Shown here: positions 45,481 to 54,631 of the stretch, one piece after another
Layout of the letters: each line of letters begins with the position of its first letter
Position numbering within the stretch: position 1 is the first letter of the stretch
DNA from: Lentzea nigeriaca
GTDB taxonomy: Bacteria > Actinomycetota > Actinomycetes > Mycobacteriales > Pseudonocardiaceae
Length of the DNA stretch: 64,000 bases
Reading direction: 5' to 3'
NCBI RefSeq assembly: GCF_016907955.1
Contig: NZ_JAFBCX010000012.1
Location: 1 to 64,000, forward strand
Position numbers and translations under genes: made by a program
The notes under the pieces: model-generated
The model's input: only the letters and a program-made list of their open reading frames with translations
Told to the model about the DNA's origin: nothing
The model's database searches: none

Positions 45481-48470
45481 CATATGCGAGCATGCCACTC
45501 GTGGCGCGTCTCGGTTCCGGAATTCCGTTGGTCGCGCGCGACCGCGAGCTGGACCGGTTGCGCGCCATGCTGGCGCAGGCAGGTGACGGCACCGCGGGGG
45601 CGGTGCTGCTCGCCGGTGACGCGGGCGTCGGGAAGACGCGGCTGGTGGACGAGCTCGCCGCCAGCGCGGAGGACACGCTCGTCCTGATGGGACGGTGCCT
45701 GGACGCCGGCGAGACCGGCCTGCCGTACCTGCCGTTCGCGGAAGCGCTCGGCAGTCTCAAGGACATCCCGAACCGCCCGGCACTGGCGATGTTGCTGCCG
45801 CAGCTGGCGCTTCCCGCCGAACGCGAGCCCGGCACCGAGGGCATGATCGCGCCCAGCCTCATCCCGGGACGCCGGCCGGAGCAGGACGTCGGCCAGCTCC
45901 AGCTGTTCGACGCCGTGCTCGGCCTGCTCACCGATCTCTCCGAACGCCAGCGCGTGCTGCTCGTCGTCGAGGACCTGCACTGGGCGGACGCCTCGACGCG
46001 CTACCTGCTGTCGTTCCTGTTGTCCCGCCTGCGTTCCCAGCGCCTGCTCGTCGTCGGCACCTACCGCTCGGACGACCTGCACCGCAGCCATCCGTTGCGG
46101 CCCTTGTTGTCCGAGCTGGTCCGGTTGCCCGCGGTGGAGCGTCTCGACCTCTCGCCGTTCAACGCGGCGGACGCCCGCAGGTTCGTCGAGGCCCTGTCCG
46201 ACGACCTGCCGGAGGACGTCGTCGCACAGGTCGCGCAACGGTCGGAGGGCAACGCGTTCTTCGCTGAGGAACTGATAGCGGTCGCCACCTGCGACGACAG
46301 GTCGTTGCCGTCCGCGCTGGCCGACGTGCTCCTCAGCCGCGTCGAACGCCTCAGCCCGCAGGCGCAGCACGTGGTGCGGGTCGCCTCGGTGCGCGGCCGC
46401 AGGGTCCGGCACGACCGGCTCCGCGAGGTCGCCGGGCTGTCCGACGTCGACCTCGACACCGCGTTGCGCGAGCTCGTCCAGCACCACTTGCTGGTGGTGG
46501 ACGACAACGAGGTCTACATCTTCCGGCACGCTCTGCTCAGGGAAGCCGTCTACGGTGATCTCCTGCCGGGCGAACGTGTCCGGCTGCACGCCGGGTACGC
46601 CCGCTACCTGGCCGAGCACCTGGAGGAACGCGGCGCCGCGGCCGCTCTCGCGCACCACGCCTTCGAAAGCCACGACCTGGCGCTCGCGCTGAAGGCCTCG
46701 ATCAAGGCGTCCAGGGAGGCCGAACGCGCCGGTGCTCCCGCCGAGTCGTTGCGGTACCTGGAAAAGGCGCTCAACCTGTGGAACGCGGTCCCTGCGACCG
46801 ATCGTCCGTCCGATGTGGACGAATCAGTGCTGCTGCGCAGGGCGTCCTGGGTCGCGGGTACGGCCGGACAGCCGGAACGGGCCGTGGCGTTCGCCCGCAG
46901 CGCCACCAAGGCGCTCACCGCGGAGCAGACGCCGGAAGAGGCCGCGGAGGTGTGGCTGCGGCTCGCGCAGGCGTTGTCGGTCCTGGACGGCAACGAGGAG
47001 GAGCACTTCCTGGTCCTGGCGAAGGCGCTCGACCTCGTCTACCACCGCGATCCGAGCCCCACCCGCGCCCGTGTGCTGGCGGGCAAGGCTTCCGCCCTGC
47101 GCCAGCAGCGCAGGGACGACGCCGCCCGTGAGGCCGCCGAGCAGGCGATCGCGGACGGCCAGACGGCGAACGCTCCGGGTGCGGTCGCGGACGCGCTCGG
47201 CACGCTGGCGATTCTCGACGACCACGCGATGCGGCACGCCGAGGCCAAGGTGAGCTTCGAGCGCGCGATCAAGAGCGCGCGTGAGGTCGGAGCGTTCAAC
47301 AACGAGCTGAGGGCTTGGTACTACTACGGCCTGATGCACTACGACCAGGGCGAACTGGCCGATGCGGCCCGCGTGTTCAACGAGGCGGGCAATCGGGCCA
47401 AGGAGACCGGCCTGACGTGGAGCACGTTCGGGCTGGAGATCCGCATCCTGCAGCTGCTGGTGCACTACTACATCGGCGACTGGGACTACGCGGCGTGGGC
47501 CAGTGAACCGCCCGGCATGTCCGTGTCGTCGACGGTGCTGGCGAGGCTCGCGGCGGCGCGGACGCACCTCACGGTCGGGCGTGGTGAGCTGGCGGAGACC
47601 GAGCGGCAGATCACGAAGCTGCGCAGCGACTGGCACCGCGACATCCAGATCGCGCTGATCACCGGTGGCACGGGCGCGGAGGTCGCGTTGTGGCGCGGCC
47701 GGCCGGAGCTCGCCGTCGAGCGGATCACGGACGCGATGGAGTGGACCCGCAAGCTCGGTGGCCCGTGGATGCTCGCGGACATCCGGATCGGCGCGATCGG
47801 CATCGCGGCGTACGCGGATCTCGCCGCGAAAGCACGACGCAAGCGCGACACCGAGGCCGAGAAGAACGCCGTAGAGGCGGGCCACAAGCTCGCCGAGCAC
47901 GTCCGGTTGACGGCGGTGCACGGCAAGCCGCGCACCGGCACCCTCGGTCCGGAAGGGCGTGCCTGGCTGGCCAGGTCCAACGCCGAGGAGTCGCGGCTCC
48001 AGGGCCCCGGTGACCCGTGGCTGTGGCAGCAGGCCGTCGACGCGTTCGGTTACGGCCTCGTCTTCGAGCAGGCGCTGTGCCGGTGGCGGCTCGCGGAGGC
48101 GTTGCTGGGCGCCGAATCCAAGGAGAACCACCGCGAGGAGGCCGCAGAACAGCTGCGGCTGGCCGACGAGGTGGCGACCAGGCTCAAGGCCGTGCCGTTG
48201 CAGGAAGCCGTGGCGTCGTGCGCCAAGCGGGCCCGCATCACCCTCAGGGCTGACGAACCCGCGCGGGAGCACCTCGATCTCTTCACCCCTCGCGAACGCG
48301 CGGTGCTCGCGCTGGTCGCGTCCGGGCGGACGAACCGCGAGGTCGGCGAGGAGCTGTACATCAGCGAGAAGACCGTGTCCGTGCATCTTTCCCGGATCAT
48401 GGCCAAGCTGGGCGCGTCGCGGCGCGCGGAGGCGGTGGCGATCGCGTACGACCGGGGTCTGCTGGAGTAG
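45477..48470 (+). CDS. LAL-type LuxR regulator
   Basis: A 997-aa large ATP-binding regulator of the LuxR family. The AAA/NTPase domain has Walker A AGDAGVGKTRL (near 48) and Walker B VLLVVEDLHWADAS, the middle is a long helical/TPR-like region, and the C-terminal helix-turn-helix (about 935-995) reads LFTPRERAVLALVASGRTNREVGEELYISEKTVSVHLSRIMAKLG. LAL proteins activate antibiotic or sugar genes. ATG 45477 is selected for its ATGA overlap with the small ORF; the frame is open 30 codons upstream only within that ORF. Confidence 0.93.
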   Translation: MTYASMPLVARLGSGIPLVARDRELDRLRAMLAQAGDGTAGAVLLAGDAGVGKTRLVDELAASAEDTLVLMGRCLDAGETGLPYLPFAEALGSLKDIPNRPALAMLLPQLALPAEREPGTEGMIAPSLIPGRRPEQDVGQLQLFDAVLGLLTDLSERQRVLLVVEDLHWADASTRYLLSFLLSRLRSQRLLVVGTYRSDDLHRSHPLRPLLSELVRLPAVERLDLSPFNAADARRFVEALSDDLPEDVVAQVAQRSEGNAFFAEELIAVATCDDRSLPSALADVLLSRVERLSPQAQHVVRVASVRGRRVRHDRLREVAGLSDVDLDTALRELVQHHLLVVDDNEVYIFRHALLREAVYGDLLPGERVRLHAGYARYLAEHLEERGAAAALAHHAFESHDLALALKASIKASREAERAGAPAESLRYLEKALNLWNAVPATDRPSDVDESVLLRRASWVAGTAGQPERAVAFARSATKALTAEQTPEEAAEVWLRLAQALSVLDGNEEEHFLVLAKALDLVYHRDPSPTRARVLAGKASALRQQRRDDAAREAAEQAIADGQTANAPGAVADALGTLAILDDHAMRHAEAKVSFERAIKSAREVGAFNNELRAWYYYGLMHYDQGELADAARVFNEAGNRAKETGLTWSTFGLEIRILQLLVHYYIGDWDYAAWASEPPGMSVSSTVLARLAAARTHLTVGRGELAETERQITKLRSDWHRDIQIALITGGTGAEVALWRGRPELAVERITDAMEWTRKLGGPWMLADIRIGAIGIAAYADLAAKARRKRDTEAEKNAVEAGHKLAEHVRLTAVHGKPRTGTLGPEGRAWLARSNAEESRLQGPGDPWLWQQAVDAFGYGLVFEQALCRWRLAEALLGAESKENHREEAAEQLRLADEVATRLKAVPLQEAVASCAKRARITLRADEPAREHLDLFTPRERAVLALVASGRTNREVGEELYISEKTVSVHLSRIMAKLGASRRAEAVAIAYDRGLLE

Positions 48471-48547
48471 TCCCGGTTGTCATACCTCAGGCTGATGTGC
48501 AACGCGTCGCGGAGTTGATGTCCGCGTACTCAGCTGACTCATAGCTT

Positions 48548-48582
48548 CTTCCTCGTCAAGGAATGATCCCCTGCGAGGAAGG
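48548..48582 (+). promoter_or_regulatory. Hairpin that can hide the ribosome-binding site of the ABC ATPase gene
   Basis: CTTCCTCG (48548-48555) pairs perfectly with CGAGGAAG (48574-48581), whose GAGGAAGG is the ribosome-binding site 8 nt before ATG 48591. The 18-nt loop and eight pairs would hide the site in the mRNA; translation control or an RNA switch is possible. Confidence 0.45.
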
Positions 48583-48590
48583 CAAGCGAC

Positions 48591-49352
48591 ATGTCTGCAC
48601 TGGTGTCCGAAGTGGGCGCAGTCGGGACACGGACCGCGGCAGCGGCCCACAACCTGGTGAAGGTCTACGGCAAGGGTGACACCGCCGTGCGGGCGCTCGA
48701 CGGCATCAACGTCGCGTTCGAGGCCGGTCGCTTCACCGCGATCATGGGCCCGTCCGGCTCCGGCAAGTCGACGCTGATGCACTGCCTCGCGGGACTGGAC
48801 ACCGTGGACGGCGGCGCCATCCACATCGGACAGACCGAGATCACCAGGCTGAACGACAAGGACCTGACCAAGCTGCGCCGCGACCGCGTCGGCTTCGTGT
48901 TCCAGGCCTTCAACCTGCTGCCGACGCTGACCGCCGAGCAGAACATCCTGCTGGGCCTCGAGCTCGCCGGCCGCAAGCCCGACAAGCAGTGGTTCGACAC
49001 GATCGTCAACGTCCTCGGCCTGCGCGACCGCCTGACCCACCGTCCGACCGAGCTGTCCGGTGGTCAGCAACAGCGCGTGGCGTGTGCCCGTGCGCTCGTC
49101 GCCCGTCCCGAGGTCATCTTCGCCGACGAGCCGACCGGCAACCTGGACTCCCGCAGCGGTGCCGAGGTCCTCGACTTCCTGCGCATGTCGGTCCGCAAGC
49201 TGGGCCAGACCGTGATCATGGTGACGCACGACCCGGTGGCCGCGAGCTACGCGGACCGCGTGGTGCTGCTCGCCGACGGCAGGCTCGCGGGCGAGATCCA
49301 CCAGCCCACCACCGAGTCCGTCGTCAACGCCCTCACGCACCTGGGGGCGTGA
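48591..49352 (+). CDS. ABC transporter ATPase (MacB/LolD type)
   Basis: A 253-aa ATPase with Walker A GPSGSGKST (near 53), signature LSGGQQQRVACARAL and Walker B VIFADEPTG, with the NLDSRSG D-loop. It belongs with the FtsX-type permease just downstream (6-bp gap) in an exporter of the MacB class, used in actinomycetes for peptides, lipids or antibiotics. The site upstream lies in a hairpin. Confidence 0.96.
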   Translation: MSALVSEVGAVGTRTAAAAHNLVKVYGKGDTAVRALDGINVAFEAGRFTAIMGPSGSGKSTLMHCLAGLDTVDGGAIHIGQTEITRLNDKDLTKLRRDRVGFVFQAFNLLPTLTAEQNILLGLELAGRKPDKQWFDTIVNVLGLRDRLTHRPTELSGGQQQRVACARALVARPEVIFADEPTGNLDSRSGAEVLDFLRMSVRKLGQTVIMVTHDPVAASYADRVVLLADGRLAGEIHQPTTESVVNALTHLGA

Positions 49353-49358
49353 GAAAAG

Positions 49359-51881
49359 ATGCTGAAGACGATCCTTGCGGGCCTGCGCGCCCGCACGGCG
49401 CGGCTGGTGCTGTCCAGCATCGCCATCGCGCTCGGCGTCGCGTTCGTGACGGGCACCCTCGTGCTCGGCGACGCGGTCGGGGAACAGACCAGGGACAACT
49501 TCGCCCGCAGCGCCCGCAACGTCGACGCGGCGGTGCAGCTCCCGGACAACGCCACCTCGGAGCAGATGCAGAACGGCATCTCAGCCGATGTGCTCAAGAA
49601 GATCCGCGGCACCAACGGTGTCGCGGGCGCGGACTCGCGTGAGTTCGGCAGCGCTGCCCTGCTCGGCGGTGACGGCAAGGCCCGCAACGCGCTGGTCCAG
49701 CCGCTGCCGACGGTGGAGAAGCTGCGCGACTTCAACCTCAAGGACGGCAAGTTCCCGGTCAAGGCCGACGAGGCCGCGGTCGACACCAAGACCGCGCAGA
49801 TCGCGAAGCTCAAGGTCGGCGACAAGCTCAAGCTGCTCGACAAGGACAACGCCGAGCACGCCTACACCATCGTCGGCACCTACCAGCAGGGCGCGAGCAG
49901 CATCTCGATGTCCGGCAGCGACCACGTGATCCTGTCGCAGGAAGGCGTTCGCACGGTGCTTCCCGACCAGCGGATCTACGAGATCGTCGCGGTCGCCAAG
50001 GACGGCGTGACGCAGCAGCAGCTCGTCGACAACATCAACAAGGCCATCGGCTCCGGCTACCAGGTGCAGACCGGTGAACAGCTGACCCAGGCGACGCTGG
50101 CCCAGGTCGGTGACGCCGCGAGCGAGATCAAGACCTTTCTGCTCGCTTTCGCTGCCATCTCCCTGGTCGTCGCGGGCATGGTCATCTACAACACCTTCAC
50201 GATTCTGGTCGCGCAGCGCACCAAGGAACTCGCGCTGCTGCGCTGCGTCGGCGCGGAACGCGGGCAGGTGTTCCGCAGCGTGCTCGCCGAAGCGGTCTTC
50301 ATGGGCCTCGCGGCGTCCGTGCTCGGCATCCTCGGAGGCCTCGGAGTCTCGGCGGGTCTGCAGGCGTTCATCAGCACGGTGGGTGGTCCCGGTGGTGAGG
50401 ACGCCCCGATCCGCCTGCCGATCTCGTGGGTGACCATCGCCGCCGGCTTCGGCGTCGGTGTCGTGGTGACCGTGCTGTCGGCCGTGCTGCCGGCCCGCCG
50501 CGCCACGAAGGTCGCCCCGGTCGCCGCGCTGCGCTCGCAGCCGGACAGCCACGACGACGTCGCCAGCACCGGCAAGGCGCGGATCATCATCGCCGCCGTG
50601 ATCGGTCTGATCGGCGCGGCCGGTGTGTACTTCGGCCTCCAGCAGGAGAAGGAGGAGCCCGCGCTGTTCCTCACCGGTGGCGCCACGATGGTGCTGCTCT
50701 TCGCGGTCCTGCTCCTCGGCCCGCTGTACGTGCCGCTGGTGAACCGCCTCTTCGGCAAGGCGCTGCGCGGTGTCCCGGCCAAGCTGGCCTCTGCCAACGC
50801 GGGCCGCAACCCCAAGCGCACGGCGGCCACCACGGCGGCGTTGATGATCGGCGTGACCATCGTGGCGATGGTGACGGTCGTGGCCGGCAGCGGCCGCGCG
50901 ACGATGAACCAGCAGGTGGACAAGCGGTTCCCGGCCGACTACGCGGTCAGCTCGAACGTCTACAGCCAGCCGCTGACCCAGAAGTTCGCCGACGAGGTCG
51001 CGAAGGTGCGCAACGTCGCGAAGGTCGCTCCCGAGCTCACCGCGTACGGCGAGTCCGACAAGCTCAAGTACGCCGACGTCACCGGCTACCCGTCCGACGC
51101 GATCGGTTCCCTGGTGCGCCCCGAGGTCGCCGGCGGCACGCTGACCGGTCTCAAGGACAACGAGATCGCGATGCGGGAGAAGGAGGCCAAGGAAGCCGGC
51201 CTCACCGTCGGGTCCACCGTCCCGATCAGCGGCAAGGACTTCAAGGTCGTCGCGCTGATCAAGGACAACAGCTACGGCACCGGCATCGTCACGCTCGCGT
51301 CGGCGCAGTCGATCCTCAAGGAGCCCGCGAAGGGCTACCAGAAGCTGCTGGTCAAGCTCGCGCCGGGCACCGACATCACGGCCGCCCGCGCCGACCTGGA
51401 ACGCGTCATCGCCACCTCGCCGGTCGCGGTGCTGAACTCCGCGGCCGAGACCAAGGCTGAGCTGAACTCGCAGATCGACCAGGTGCTGCTGTTCATCTGG
51501 GCCCTCGTCGGCCTGGCGCTGATCATCGCCCTGTTCGGCATCGCGAACACGCTGACGCTCTCGGTCCTGGAACGCACCCGCGAGTCGGCCCTGCTGCGGG
51601 CGCTGGGCCTCACCCGAGGCCAGCTGCGGCAGATGCTGGTCGTCGAGTCGATCCTGATGGCCCTGATCGGCGCGGTCGTCGGCGTGCTGCTCGGCGCCGG
51701 GTTCGGGTGGCTGCTGGTCGAGGCGATCTCCAACCCGGAGTTCCAGATCAGCTTCTCCATCCCGTTCGGCCAGATCGGGATCATGCTCGGGCTCGCGGTG
51801 GTCGCGGCGGTGATCGCCGCTGCTCTGCCCGCCCGTCGTGCGGCCAAGAACTCCGTGGTCGCTGGGATGGCCGAGGCGTAG
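49359..51881 (+). CDS. FtsX-like permease of an ABC exporter
   Basis: An 840-aa membrane protein. An N-terminal helix is followed by a MacB-type periplasmic core domain, three TM segments of a first FtsX domain (about 255-400, FAAISLVVAGMVIYNTFTILVAQRTKELALLRCVGA), a linker of two more TM helices, a second extracytoplasmic domain and a C-terminal FtsX domain (about 700-840, LVGLALIIALFGIANTLTLSVLERTRESALLRALGLTRGQ). This double-length form is common in actinobacteria. It exports an unknown substrate with the ATPase. Two tandem hairpins follow. Confidence 0.96.
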   Translation: MLKTILAGLRARTARLVLSSIAIALGVAFVTGTLVLGDAVGEQTRDNFARSARNVDAAVQLPDNATSEQMQNGISADVLKKIRGTNGVAGADSREFGSAALLGGDGKARNALVQPLPTVEKLRDFNLKDGKFPVKADEAAVDTKTAQIAKLKVGDKLKLLDKDNAEHAYTIVGTYQQGASSISMSGSDHVILSQEGVRTVLPDQRIYEIVAVAKDGVTQQQLVDNINKAIGSGYQVQTGEQLTQATLAQVGDAASEIKTFLLAFAAISLVVAGMVIYNTFTILVAQRTKELALLRCVGAERGQVFRSVLAEAVFMGLAASVLGILGGLGVSAGLQAFISTVGGPGGEDAPIRLPISWVTIAAGFGVGVVVTVLSAVLPARRATKVAPVAALRSQPDSHDDVASTGKARIIIAAVIGLIGAAGVYFGLQQEKEEPALFLTGGATMVLLFAVLLLGPLYVPLVNRLFGKALRGVPAKLASANAGRNPKRTAATTAALMIGVTIVAMVTVVAGSGRATMNQQVDKRFPADYAVSSNVYSQPLTQKFADEVAKVRNVAKVAPELTAYGESDKLKYADVTGYPSDAIGSLVRPEVAGGTLTGLKDNEIAMREKEAKEAGLTVGSTVPISGKDFKVVALIKDNSYGTGIVTLASAQSILKEPAKGYQKLLVKLAPGTDITAARADLERVIATSPVAVLNSAAETKAELNSQIDQVLLFIWALVGLALIIALFGIANTLTLSVLERTRESALLRALGLTRGQLRQMLVVESILMALIGAVVGVLLGAGFGWLLVEAISNPEFQISFSIPFGQIGIMLGLAVVAAVIAAALPARRAAKNSVVAGMAEA

Positions 51882-51888
51882 GGAACGC

Positions 51889-51960
51889 CCTGCCTGGCTG
51901 CGGTGGTCGGGGACCGAACCAGGCAGGTTCGGCCGTGCGGAAACAGGGGCCGCACGGCCG
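51889..51960 (+). terminator. Two tandem hairpins after the ABC exporter
   Basis: First hairpin CCTGCCTGG (51889-51897) with complement 51919-51927; second CGGCCGTGCGG (51930-51940) with complement 51950-51960, a perfect 11-bp stem with a 9-nt loop. Confidence 0.75.
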
Positions 51961-52306
51961 GGGGATCGGTGGAGGTCCGGTGCTGTCGGGGCGCCGGGCC
52001 TCCGCTGCGTCTGCCGGCGCGTTCGGGACCACTACCCGCCGTGGTCGGACTTGAACCCAAAGTTCACGGAAAAACTTCGGGAGCACGCGTCACTTTCGGC
52101 CAGAAAACCCCTCTACCTGGGGTGAGGGACGACCGGAGCGAGGGCCCGGTCGTCCCTCTTCGCCGTCTCCGGAGCAGTACGCGGGGAGCTTTCGTACTCT
52201 CCTGGCGGACGCGAGGCCCCCGCGTGCGGCCGAAACGAGACACCCCTTGGTTCTGGAACGGGTTTTGTTGCCTGCCCCGACAAAGTTACGGAACGATGTC
52301 GACCGC
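51961..52306. other. Gap ahead of the sugar-uptake operon
   Basis: No convincing gene in 346 bp. It holds a third hairpin, GAGGGACGACCGG (52124-52136) with perfect complement at 52146-52158 (9-nt loop, then TT). The remaining sequence has no strong repeat. Since the flanking genes point in the same direction, the hairpin may end read-through from the exporter. Confidence 0.5.
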
Positions 52307-52335
52307 TTGACACCCGCGCCTCGCCGGTTGAGTGT
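52307..52335 (+). promoter_or_regulatory. Promoter of the sugar-uptake operon
   Basis: TTGACA (52307-52312), 17-bp spacer, and GAGTGT (52330-52335) as a weak -10, next to and partly under the operator. Confidence 0.65.
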
Positions 52336-52350
52336 GAGAGCGCTCTCACA
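52333..52350. promoter_or_regulatory. LacI-type operator TGTGAGAGCGCTCTCACA
   Basis: Perfect 18-bp palindrome with the central GAGCGCTC of LacI-type operators; it resembles the CebR box (TGGGAGCGCTCCCA) of Streptomyces. It covers the -10 and start region of the promoter of the sugar-uptake operon, so binding would block transcription. The LacI regulator at 59.3 kb is the likely ligand-controlled protein. Confidence 0.85.
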
Positions 52351-52392
52351 ACAGTCAGCTGCGCCCGTGGCGCCGCCCGTCGAGGAGGACGG

Positions 52393-53655
52393 ATGAGCAG
52401 AAGGCTGGTCGGCAGCATCGCTGCGACCCTCGTGATGGTTCTGGCCGCAGGCTGCGGCGGGAGTTCCGAGGCCAATGGCAAGATCGAGCTGTCGCTTGGC
52501 CTGTTCTCCGACTTCGGCTACGACAAGCTCATCGAGGAGTACCAGGCCTCGCACTCGAACATCAAGATCGAGCAGCGCAAGGTCAAGATGGAGCAGCACA
52601 ACACGCAGCTCGCGACGCAGCTCGCGGGTGGGCGTGGTGCGGCGGACATCGTCGCTCTCGAAGAGGGCGTGGTGAGCCAGTTCCGTGCCTCCAAGGACAA
52701 GTTCGTGAACCTCGCCGAGTACGGGGCCAAGGACCTCAAGGCGCAGTGGGCCGACTGGAAGTGGAACCAGGGCACCGCGGACGGCGGTGAGTTCGTGCTG
52801 GGGCTGGGCACGGACATGGGCAGCCTGGGGCTCTGCTACCGGCGCGACCTGTTCGAGGCGGCCGGCCTGCCGACCGACCGCAAGGAGGTCGCGAAGCTGT
52901 GGCCGACGTGGGCGGACTACGCGAAGGTCGCCGACCAGTTCACGGCCAAGACGCCGAACGTGAAGTTCGTCGACACGGGCCGCAACGTCTACAAGGCCAT
53001 CCTCGACCAGACCGAGGAGGGCTACTTCGCGAAGGACGACTCGTACATCGCGGAGAAGAACGACAAGGTCAAGACGGCGTTCGACACGGCGGCGGCGCTC
53101 GGCACCAAGAAGCAGACCGGCGCCCTCGAACCGTTCAGCCAGGAGTGGAACGTCGCGCTGAAGCAGGGTTCCTTCGCCACCACCACGTGCCCGGCCTGGG
53201 CGCTCGCGCTGATCAAGGCGGGTGCCGGTGACGCGGCTGCCGGGAAGTGGGACGTGACGACGGCGCCCGGCGGTGGCGGCAACTGGGGTGGCTCGTTCCT
53301 CGCGATTCCCAAGCAAGGCAAGCACCCCAAGGAGGCCTACGAACTGGCCAAGTGGCTGACGGCGCCCGAGCAGCAGAAGCGGATCTTCAAGGAGACGGGC
53401 AACCTGCCCAGCCAGCCGAAGGTCTACCAGGACGCCGAGGTGCAGGCGACCGTCAACGAGTACTTCAACAAGGCTCCGGTGGGCCAGATCTTCGCCTCCT
53501 CGGCCGAGTCGCTGAAGCCGACCTACCGCGGCACGAAGGACTCGAAGGTCGGGCCGGTGTTCGGTACCGCGCTCACGCGGGTCGAGCAGGGCAAGCAGTC
53601 CGCCGCGGACGCGTGGACGCAGGCGCTGAAGGAAGCGCAGGACGCCGTCAAGTGA
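52393..53655 (+). CDS. Sugar ABC transporter substrate-binding lipoprotein (CebE-like)
   Basis: A 420-aa family 1 extracellular binding protein for an oligosaccharide. The lipobox is VLAAGC (Cys21). The early IELSLGLFSDFGYDKLIEEYQASH, LAGGRGAADIVALEEGVV and GAGGGGNWGGSFLAIPKQGKHPKEAYELAKWLTAPEQQ are typical. The CebE-type neighbourhood (operator, two permeases, GH1 beta-glucosidase) points to cellobiose or a related beta-glucoside. GAGGAGGA lies 5 nt before the ATG. It overlaps the first permease gene by 4 bp. Confidence 0.92.
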   Translation: MSRRLVGSIAATLVMVLAAGCGGSSEANGKIELSLGLFSDFGYDKLIEEYQASHSNIKIEQRKVKMEQHNTQLATQLAGGRGAADIVALEEGVVSQFRASKDKFVNLAEYGAKDLKAQWADWKWNQGTADGGEFVLGLGTDMGSLGLCYRRDLFEAAGLPTDRKEVAKLWPTWADYAKVADQFTAKTPNVKFVDTGRNVYKAILDQTEEGYFAKDDSYIAEKNDKVKTAFDTAAALGTKKQTGALEPFSQEWNVALKQGSFATTTCPAWALALIKAGAGDAAAGKWDVTTAPGGGGNWGGSFLAIPKQGKHPKEAYELAKWLTAPEQQKRIFKETGNLPSQPKVYQDAEVQATVNEYFNKAPVGQIFASSAESLKPTYRGTKDSKVGPVFGTALTRVEQGKQSAADAWTQALKEAQDAVK

Positions 53656-54629
53656 CGGACCTGCGCACCCGGACCGAGGCGGCTCCGGCCGCCTCGGTTC
53701 CTTCTTCCACACAGTCGAAGCGTTTCGGGTTGAGCCGCTGGGACGCGAAGTACACGCCGTACCTGATCGTCGCACCGTTCTTCGTGGTGTTCGCGATCTT
53801 CGGCCTCTACCCGCTGGTCTACACGGCGTGGGTGTCGCTGCACGACTGGCAGCTGATCGACGGCAACCAGGGATTCGTCGGTCTCGCCAACTACGCGCAC
53901 CTGTTCGGTGACGCCAACTTCTGGAACGCGCTGTTCAACACGCTCAGCCTGTTCGTCCTGTCGACGGTGCCGCAGCTGCTGGCCGCGCTCGGCCTGGCCG
54001 CGCTGCTCGACAGGGGACTGCGCGGAAGCGCGTTCTGGCGGGCGGGTGTGCTGCTGCCCAACGTCATCTCGGTCGCCGCGGTGGCGCTGGTGTTCGCGCA
54101 GTTCTTCGGTCGCGACTTCGGCATCGTCAACTACCTGCTCGGCCTGGTCGGGATCGACCCCGTCGACTGGCGCGCGGACACGTGGGCGTCGCACCTCGCG
54201 GTGTCCACAATGGTCATGTGGCGCTGGACTGGCTACAACGCGCTGCTCTACTTGGCGGCGATGCAGTCGGTGCCGAAGGACATGTACGAGTCGGCCACTT
54301 TGGACGGCGCGTCGCGGTGGCGGATGTTCTGGTCGATCACCGTGCCGTCGATCCGGCCGACGATCCTGTTCACCGTGGTGACGTCGACGATCGGTGGCCT
54401 GCAGCTGTTCGCGGAGCCCGCCCTGTTCGACCCCGGGTTCGCCGCGAACAACTCCACCGGCGGTTCCGACCGGCAGTTCCAGACGCTGGTGCTCTACATG
54501 TACGAGAAGGGTTTCCGGCTGTTCGACGCCGGCTACGCCGCCACCGTCGCGTGGATGCTGTTCCTCGTCGTCCTGGTGGTCGCGATCGTCAACTTCTCGC
54601 TGACGCGGCGCATCGCGGGCAAGGAGTGA
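53652..54629 (+). CDS. Sugar ABC transporter permease 1 (CebF-like)
   Basis: A 325-aa membrane protein with six helices, first of the two subunits of the channel. The EAA loop is DMYESATLDGASRWRMFWSITVPSI. It starts at GTG 53652 in a GTGA overlap with the binding-protein gene; the frame is open much further upstream but only within that gene. No ATPase (MsiK-like) gene is in the operon, so the energy is probably supplied by a shared ATPase encoded elsewhere, as for Streptomyces Ceb systems. Confidence 0.94.
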   Translation: MTDLRTRTEAAPAASVPSSTQSKRFGLSRWDAKYTPYLIVAPFFVVFAIFGLYPLVYTAWVSLHDWQLIDGNQGFVGLANYAHLFGDANFWNALFNTLSLFVLSTVPQLLAALGLAALLDRGLRGSAFWRAGVLLPNVISVAAVALVFAQFFGRDFGIVNYLLGLVGIDPVDWRADTWASHLAVSTMVMWRWTGYNALLYLAAMQSVPKDMYESATLDGASRWRMFWSITVPSIRPTILFTVVTSTIGGLQLFAEPALFDPGFAANNSTGGSDRQFQTLVLYMYEKGFRLFDAGYAATVAWMLFLVVLVVAIVNFSLTRRIAGKE

Positions 54630-54631
54630 GC

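Noticed and set aside
13838-48470. Biosynthetic gene cluster associated with the SARP and LAL regulators
   Set aside because: No polyketide, peptide or other scaffold enzymes occur anywhere between them.
51961-52306. Riboswitch or small RNA gene in the gap before the sugar operon
   Set aside because: Only one clear hairpin and no conserved motif that I can name; nothing points to a promoter for it.
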